From Euryarchaeota archaeon UBA58 (GTDB taxonomy: Archaea > Thermoplasmatota > Poseidoniia > Poseidoniales > Thalassarchaeaceae): a stretch of DNA of 20,247 bases. Below are positions 15,729-20,247 of this stretch, one piece after another. The notes beneath the pieces are model-generated. The model saw nothing but the letters and a program-made list of their open reading frames with translations, did not search any database and had not been told where the DNA came from. Where the stretch lies: positions 24,165 through 44,411 of the forward strand of contig DAHR01000002.1 in NCBI GenBank assembly GCA_002498525.1. The letters are read 5' to 3'. Position 1 is the stretch's first letter. The number at the start of each line of letters is the position of its first letter. The position numbers and the translations under genes are program-made.

Positions 15729-18548
15729 ATGGATGCAAAGTTGAAAGCAAGAACCCTGACAATCGTCGGAATACTACTGATTGGAGTGAACTTCCTCGTA
15801 TTGGCCCCCTTCGTGGCAGGTCAAGTCGAGACCGGTGTCGGAGAAGTGGTCCAATCCGGGTACGACGGATTGGACGATGACGGAGAATATGACCCAGACT
15901 CCGATTACGGTGATGACTGGAAGGTTTCGCATGCTGACAGAGTCTACTTCGCCTATTCGATTACAAACGCCGATGCGCTGAATTCTGCTGAAGCATCGAT
16001 GCCGGAATTCACCAAAATGGGTCCGTTCATCTACAATGTGACGACGACTCGCGAAATCCTCGATTTCGACTCTGATGCTGGGACAATCACCTATTCTGAG
16101 TACGATTCCTTTGCTTGGTGTGAAGATTGTGTCTGGACTGACGACGATGGAAACGACGTCGCTTCCGAACCGGGCACAACAGAAATCTCGAACATCAACA
16201 TTCTTTGGAATACACAGCGAATCGCTGGTATCGCAACTGGCATCGAATATGGCGAGATCTTCGCTAAGGCCGGCTACGCGCAGATGATGTTGATCAACGA
16301 CCTGCAAAACAGGGCACCCAGCATCTGGGCATCGGAGGAGATTGATCTGATGGTACCTGGGGCATCGGCGGCACTTCAGCAAGCCGGATACGATGAGGCA
16401 ACTGCTGACGCCATGGCACCCGCTGCAGTGCTCCAAGGAGCCTATGACAACTGGCTCGCGCAGAGTGGAGCCGATGATGCGAGTCCTGACTTCGCGGCAT
16501 CGGCCCAGAGCATCCTCTACGATGCTGTAGACCCTTCCACAGGGATTTGCATCGCTCTAACCTGCGACATAGGCCCTATGCTTGTAGCGGGCATGGGAGA
16601 GCCTAGTGAGACGACTACTCCGGCCCGTGCTGCACTGTTCGGTTACGGTAGCACCGACCCGGTAGTTCTCGCACACATGGACTGGGCTGTTTACGCTCTC
16701 GCCGGGACCACTTTCGTCACAAATGGCGGCGGCGCGGACCTTGAGACAGCGACCGATTTGCGCGAGCGTCTAGCGGAGGTCAGTGGTGTCGATATTGCTA
16801 ATCCTGAGGCCCTGAACAACATCCTTTGGGGCTCAGAAGGCTCCAGCCCCAATAATGGGATTCTCTCGGTTTCAGACTTCCAGGGAATTCCACTATACGG
16901 GGTCGCGTTGTTCCTACTCGGCGCACAGAGTGACGCCTTCGGAACAATGGTGACTTACGGCATTGGACTGACTCAATTGTTGGGTCTTTCCTATGATTGG
17001 GCAGGTCTATGGATTGACATGGTAGGAGGTGTTCCACTTGAGTTCGAGATGATACTGGTTGGAGGCACTGGTACAATGGGTGCAGATAGCTGGTGGCAAC
17101 ACTCATTCGGTTCTGAGGAACCAATCGCCGGCGGTTACATTCCTATTGGACTCAACCGCGGCGATTACGAAGGTGAAGTTTCTCTCAGCGTCGAGAAAGT
17201 CCGAGAGATACTCTACGATTCTGATTATGCGCTAACCGGAGACTTCGCAAGTATTTTCATGTACGCCGAACTCTCTGGCGAAAGCCTGCCAACCGGCGCT
17301 GATGGATTGGAGATGGGTGGAGTGGTTGCACCCTGGAACGACGCTGCCGTTGCAAGCCTCTACGGCATCTCAGAATCTGATGCTGCGGCTCTGCGAAGTT
17401 GGGTTTCAGACTTCATGTTCGAGGAGGTAATTGGCGCTTTACTCTCCTTCCAATATGGCGCTACTGCGATAACGACTCAATCGATCAGTAACTGGCTCTA
17501 CGGCTGGAGCGATGCCGTCTTGGTCGGTCTTTTTGACGAAGAGAGTTCATGGGTCAGCCTTGAAACTGATGATACCTACTATGGCTCGGAGAATGACGAC
17601 CGACCCAACGGCATGAGCACTGGTGACTTTTCGGTCTATGTGATGAGTACAGGAACCGGTGCACACGCTGAGGATGGGACCACTGGTCAGCGTCTCTTGG
17701 AGGGTTATCTCAACTCTGACGGCGACGGTCTTTGTGATTTCAAACTCAATTCAGACGGCTCGGCTGACACCAGCGATGAAGGCGAAGGGTTTGACTGCGC
17801 AGAAAACGAAATTTACGGTTTGACCGAGCACTTGCCTTGGCGAGCACCCCACCGAGAAGCCTCTACTCTAGGCCTACTCAGTGACCACGTCGGCAACGCC
17901 AACACGGTTGTGACTGGAACGATTGGTGGAATCGCCAGCGCAGATGAGTCATTCAAGGTCAATCTTGTCGGCTACGCGATTACCGAGAGCGTGCCTGGTG
18001 AAATGGAGGAATACAAAGGAATTCCAATGCGAGCTCACACTGTAGACCTCGACCCCGCCCAGCACCAGATTCAAGCGAAACTCATCGGTTCTGGAACCTT
18101 CGTCGATGTGCTTCCTGGCGCTTTACCGGTTTACTTCGGCTCCCATGTTGATATCAAGGTCGAGCCGGTAACCAATGTAGCGATGTACGGAAAGTCGGTA
18201 TCTATGTTCCACTTCGATTTGAGAGGACCTGGTAACATGAATCCTGATTTTAGCGACGGCTCAACCGATACACACCCTGTCTTCGAGATTCATACCTTCT
18301 CTGAAATCCCCGACGACAGTGCTGACATATTCAAGTGCAAGGTGCTTCACAACCTCGGCCCAATGGGTTGGTCTGATTTCGGTGGCTCGGGCGATTGTGA
18401 ACTAGAAGGCACTGGCACTATCGACATGGTCGCCGCAGTACTGTATATCGTCGGCATCGCCCTCCTTGCTTATGGTGGAATGATGATGGTTGTCGGTAGG
18501 TCTGCGAAGGCTGGTTCACTACTCGCTGCGAGCGAAAATGAAGAGTGA
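15729..18548 (+). CDS. CD36/SCARB/LIMP-2-like two-pass surface protein
   Basis: The product has 939 residues from ATG 15729 (a longer frame begins at TTG 15621, but only 15729 puts a Lys/Arg-rich start directly before the first helix). Topology: N-terminal helix about 11-33 (VGILLIGVNFLVLAPFVAG), large outer domain, C-terminal helix about 900-922 (AAVLYIVGIALLAYGGMMMV), as in CD36 proteins. In order it carries the family's landmarks: SITNADALN then MGPFIYN (97-103; CD36 has E-V-G-P-Y-V-Y-R-E), GTITYSEYDSF (near 118), WLYGWSDAVL (589-598; CD36 LWGYRDPFL), VYVMSTGTG (near 636; the F-N/T-G-x-x-N region), YKGIPMRAH (763 on; CD36 LKGIPVYRF), and VDIKVEPVTN (near 807; CD36 LDIEPITG). It is about twice the length of CD36 because of roughly 350 extra residues between the first and second landmarks. 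An acidic NSDGDGLCDFKLNSDG loop could bind calcium. The function is inferred only: lipid or particle binding at the surface. Confidence 0.8.
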   Translation: MDAKLKARTLTIVGILLIGVNFLVLAPFVAGQVETGVGEVVQSGYDGLDDDGEYDPDSDYGDDWKVSHADRVYFAYSITNADALNSAEASMPEFTKMGPFIYNVTTTREILDFDSDAGTITYSEYDSFAWCEDCVWTDDDGNDVASEPGTTEISNINILWNTQRIAGIATGIEYGEIFAKAGYAQMMLINDLQNRAPSIWASEEIDLMVPGASAALQQAGYDEATADAMAPAAVLQGAYDNWLAQSGADDASPDFAASAQSILYDAVDPSTGICIALTCDIGPMLVAGMGEPSETTTPARAALFGYGSTDPVVLAHMDWAVYALAGTTFVTNGGGADLETATDLRERLAEVSGVDIANPEALNNILWGSEGSSPNNGILSVSDFQGIPLYGVALFLLGAQSDAFGTMVTYGIGLTQLLGLSYDWAGLWIDMVGGVPLEFEMILVGGTGTMGADSWWQHSFGSEEPIAGGYIPIGLNRGDYEGEVSLSVEKVREILYDSDYALTGDFASIFMYAELSGESLPTGADGLEMGGVVAPWNDAAVASLYGISESDAAALRSWVSDFMFEEVIGALLSFQYGATAITTQSISNWLYGWSDAVLVGLFDEESSWVSLETDDTYYGSENDDRPNGMSTGDFSVYVMSTGTGAHAEDGTTGQRLLEGYLNSDGDGLCDFKLNSDGSADTSDEGEGFDCAENEIYGLTEHLPWRAPHREASTLGLLSDHVGNANTVVTGTIGGIASADESFKVNLVGYAITESVPGEMEEYKGIPMRAHTVDLDPAQHQIQAKLIGSGTFVDVLPGALPVYFGSHVDIKVEPVTNVAMYGKSVSMFHFDLRGPGNMNPDFSDGSTDTHPVFEIHTFSEIPDDSADIFKCKVLHNLGPMGWSDFGGSGDCELEGTGTIDMVAAVLYIVGIALLAYGGMMMVVGRSAKAGSLLAASENEE

Positions 18549-18591
18549 ATTCAACCCAATCAGGTTGCTCGATTTGGCCTTAGGAATTGGC

Positions 18592-18610
18592 CGGCCGGCT
18601 TTGCCGGCCG
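18592..18610. repeat. GC-rich perfect hairpin CGGCCGGC-TTT-GCCGGCCG
   Basis: An 8-bp perfect stem with a 3-nt loop in the 114-bp gap between the CD36-like gene and the PhoX-like gene. No T-run follows, so it is either a transcript 3' structure or a DNA palindrome. A weaker CAACC...GGTTG hairpin (18552-18567) lies just after the CD36-like stop. Confidence 0.65.
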
Positions 18611-18628
18611 TGTACCCGAGCCCGCGAA

Positions 18629-18639
18629 GGGTTCAACCC
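18629..18639. repeat. Small inverted repeat GGGTT-C-AACCC before the PhoX-like gene
   Basis: Perfect 5-bp arms around one base, 24 bp before ATG 18663 and directly before a weak TATA-like CATAATC (18640-18646). It has the same arms as the element at 11047-11059, which also sits just upstream of a TATA-like box. Confidence 0.4.
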
Positions 18640-18662
18640 ATAATCGCTGGCAGCATCGCTCC

Positions 18663-20247
18663 ATGAGCCCTTGCTCAAGACCGGCTGCAGCGTTTTTGGT
18701 GTTGGCTATCCTAGTGACTATGTCGCTCGCTCCCGCCCTGACCACAGGACTCGACGAGGAGCGAGCATCGAGTCGATCCTCAAGCCGATCAACCAGTTGC
18801 TCGACCATCTGTATCAACGAGATGCTACCAAACCCAGACGGCTCTGACCAAGGAATTTTTCCGAATGGCGAATGGGTCGAGTTGTACAATTTTGGCTCTA
18901 CCGATATCAGTCTCGAGGGCTGGACCCTCGAGGATGTAGGAGGCTGGGTTCATCCGATCGACCAGAGTACCTGGGTCGGCTTCGATCAACTCTCAACCGC
19001 TTTCACACTAGGCGCGAATGCTTACGCTGTAATCGCTGAGAACGAAGTTGGTACACTGCGCTTGAACAATGCTGGCGAGACCCTCTACCTCAAGGATGCC
19101 AGCGGAACCATTGTCCACACGATAACAACCAGCGGATCCTCCATGGGAGTCTCGAAAGTACCCGACTCAACCGATGACACGGCGGATTGGCTCGACTCGC
19201 AAGAGAATACTCCAGGAGCGCAGAATTCAGGCGGAACCGGCGGAGGCAATGACGGCAGCGATGAAGGGACAACACCCGAATCGATGACTCGCATCATGAT
19301 GTTTCCACCTAATGCTGAGGTCACTGGCATGCACATCGACGCGAATGGCAATTTCTTCGTCAACGCGATGCATCCAGATGATGACAACTACAAAGCAACA
19401 ATCGGAGTGATCAATGGAATTGATTGGAATGACCTTCCGGATTCTGTTCCAGAATTAGCATCGTCCAGCAGCGAATTGGATATCTGGCATGGCATTCGAA
19501 CTTCCTACGGAGATTATCAGGTTCTCCTACAGAGTGGTGACGCCCTCTCTGAAGGTGGAGTTGCAGGAGGGATCTACGCCGCCGATGATGGAAATAGAAT
19601 CTTCAGCAGCCAAAAACCGGACTACAATGCCTTCGTACCTCTGACCGCCGATGGCAGCCGAGGATACCTCTACACCGCCTGGGAAGAACGACCTGCAGGG
19701 ATCAGCCAATTGGATATCGAATGGAATACAGTATCTGCCGAATGGGATGTGTTGGGCGGCATGATGCTGGACCTCAGCAGCGTCAACGGCGGTTGGGTTC
19801 TCTGCTTCGGCAGTATGAGCCCCTGGGGGACGCCGCTTCTAGCCGAGGAACTCTACTTCTCCAATACTCGGAGCTGGAATGACGAGACTTACAATTACCA
19901 CTACGACCAAGAGAGGTTGGAGGATTATCTTGGCTACTACCCTAACCCCTACGATTATGGTTACATCATGGAAATCGAGAATTCGGCCACCACCGACCCC
20001 GACTTCATCAAGCACTTCTCGATGGGCCGATTCTCGCATGAAAATGCACAGGTGATGCCTGATGAAAGAACCGTTTACCTCTCCGACGACGGCTATGACA
20101 CGGTATTGTTCAAGTTCGTCGCTGACACTGTTGGGGACCTCAGTTCAGGAACTCTCTACGCTGCCAGAGTCACTCAAGACGATGACAGCGACTCGGCCAC
20201 TACCGGATTTGATGTGGAGTGGATGGAAATGGCCTCGTCGTCAAATT
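18663..20247 (+). CDS. Secreted lamin-tail-domain / PhoX-type (DUF839) phosphatase fusion (partial, 3' end outside window)
   Basis: The first 528 codons are present and the frame is open at the right edge. Residues 1-28 are a Sec-type signal peptide (AAAFLVLAILVTMSLAPALT) with no twin arginine. Residues about 48-185 match a lamin-tail domain: INEMLPNPDGSDQG (51 on), GEWVELYNFGSTDISLEGWT and the closing ENTPGAQN. A flexible GGTGGGNDGSDEG linker leads to a PhoX/DUF839 region: GSMSPWGTPLLAEE (383-396, the family's T-P-W-G-T...E-E segment), GRFSHENAQVMPDERTVYLS (455 on), DDGYDTVLFKFV and GDLSSGTLYAARV. PhoX enzymes are secreted Ca/Fe phosphomonoesterases, so a role in scavenging phosphate from organic phosphate is likely. 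At the position where many PhoX proteins have Cys (T-C-E-E) this one has Ala 394, so iron binding may differ. It lies 114 bp downstream of the CD36-like gene on the same strand. Confidence 0.88.
   Translation, partial: MSPCSRPAAAFLVLAILVTMSLAPALTTGLDEERASSRSSSRSTSCSTICINEMLPNPDGSDQGIFPNGEWVELYNFGSTDISLEGWTLEDVGGWVHPIDQSTWVGFDQLSTAFTLGANAYAVIAENEVGTLRLNNAGETLYLKDASGTIVHTITTSGSSMGVSKVPDSTDDTADWLDSQENTPGAQNSGGTGGGNDGSDEGTTPESMTRIMMFPPNAEVTGMHIDANGNFFVNAMHPDDDNYKATIGVINGIDWNDLPDSVPELASSSSELDIWHGIRTSYGDYQVLLQSGDALSEGGVAGGIYAADDGNRIFSSQKPDYNAFVPLTADGSRGYLYTAWEERPAGISQLDIEWNTVSAEWDVLGGMMLDLSSVNGGWVLCFGSMSPWGTPLLAEELYFSNTRSWNDETYNYHYDQERLEDYLGYYPNPYDYGYIMEIENSATTDPDFIKHFSMGRFSHENAQVMPDERTVYLSDDGYDTVLFKFVADTVGDLSSGTLYAARVTQDDDSDSATTGFDVEWMEMASSSN

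Overview
This window looks like a chromosomal segment of an archaeon, most likely a marine Thermoplasmatota of the Marine Group II/Poseidoniales type. The domain assignment rests on a CDP-archaeol synthase (archaeal ether-lipid synthesis), an AglB/STT3 oligosaccharyltransferase with the WWDYG motif, and at least two genes with a TATA-like box about 25 nt before an ATG and no ribosome binding site (leaderless style). The group assignment is an inference from the many acidic, secreted, C-terminally anchored proteins; I could not compare with reference genomes.

Left part (1-7876, all minus strand): transcription runs carS -> purD -> aglB. aglB is very large: at least 1895 codons, still open at the left edge. 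It combines a roughly 350-residue extra membrane domain, the STT3 catalytic core, and a long sequon-rich extracellular tail with carboxypeptidase-regulatory-like domains. purD is purine housekeeping and carS is lipid housekeeping.

Middle (7877-12284): an intergenic region with a degenerate 20-bp tandem repeat separates carS from a divergent gene for a beta-helix/CARDB surface protein (+). That gene meets a three-helix membrane protein gene (-) stop to stop with no gap. Another small secreted, anchored Ig-like protein gene (-) lies upstream of the latter. Two adjacent perfect inverted repeats lie between these two minus genes, just before a TATA-like box. A tRNA with anticodon CAT (-) follows, with a perfect palindrome at its 3' side.

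Right part (12285-20247, all plus strand): a membrane-anchored protein made of OB-like modules with a clear ~197-residue internal duplication is translationally coupled to a TctA/DUF112 permease. Then comes a 939-residue two-pass protein whose ordered motifs match the eukaryotic CD36/SCARB/LIMP-2 scavenger-receptor family. The last gene, cut by the window end, is a secreted lamin-tail-domain plus PhoX-type phosphatase fusion.

Taken together, the window is mostly envelope biology: lipid synthesis, glycosylation of exported proteins, several anchored or secreted surface proteins, a solute permease, a possible lipid/particle-binding receptor and a secreted phosphatase. The most unexpected items are the CD36-like protein and the enlarged AglB.
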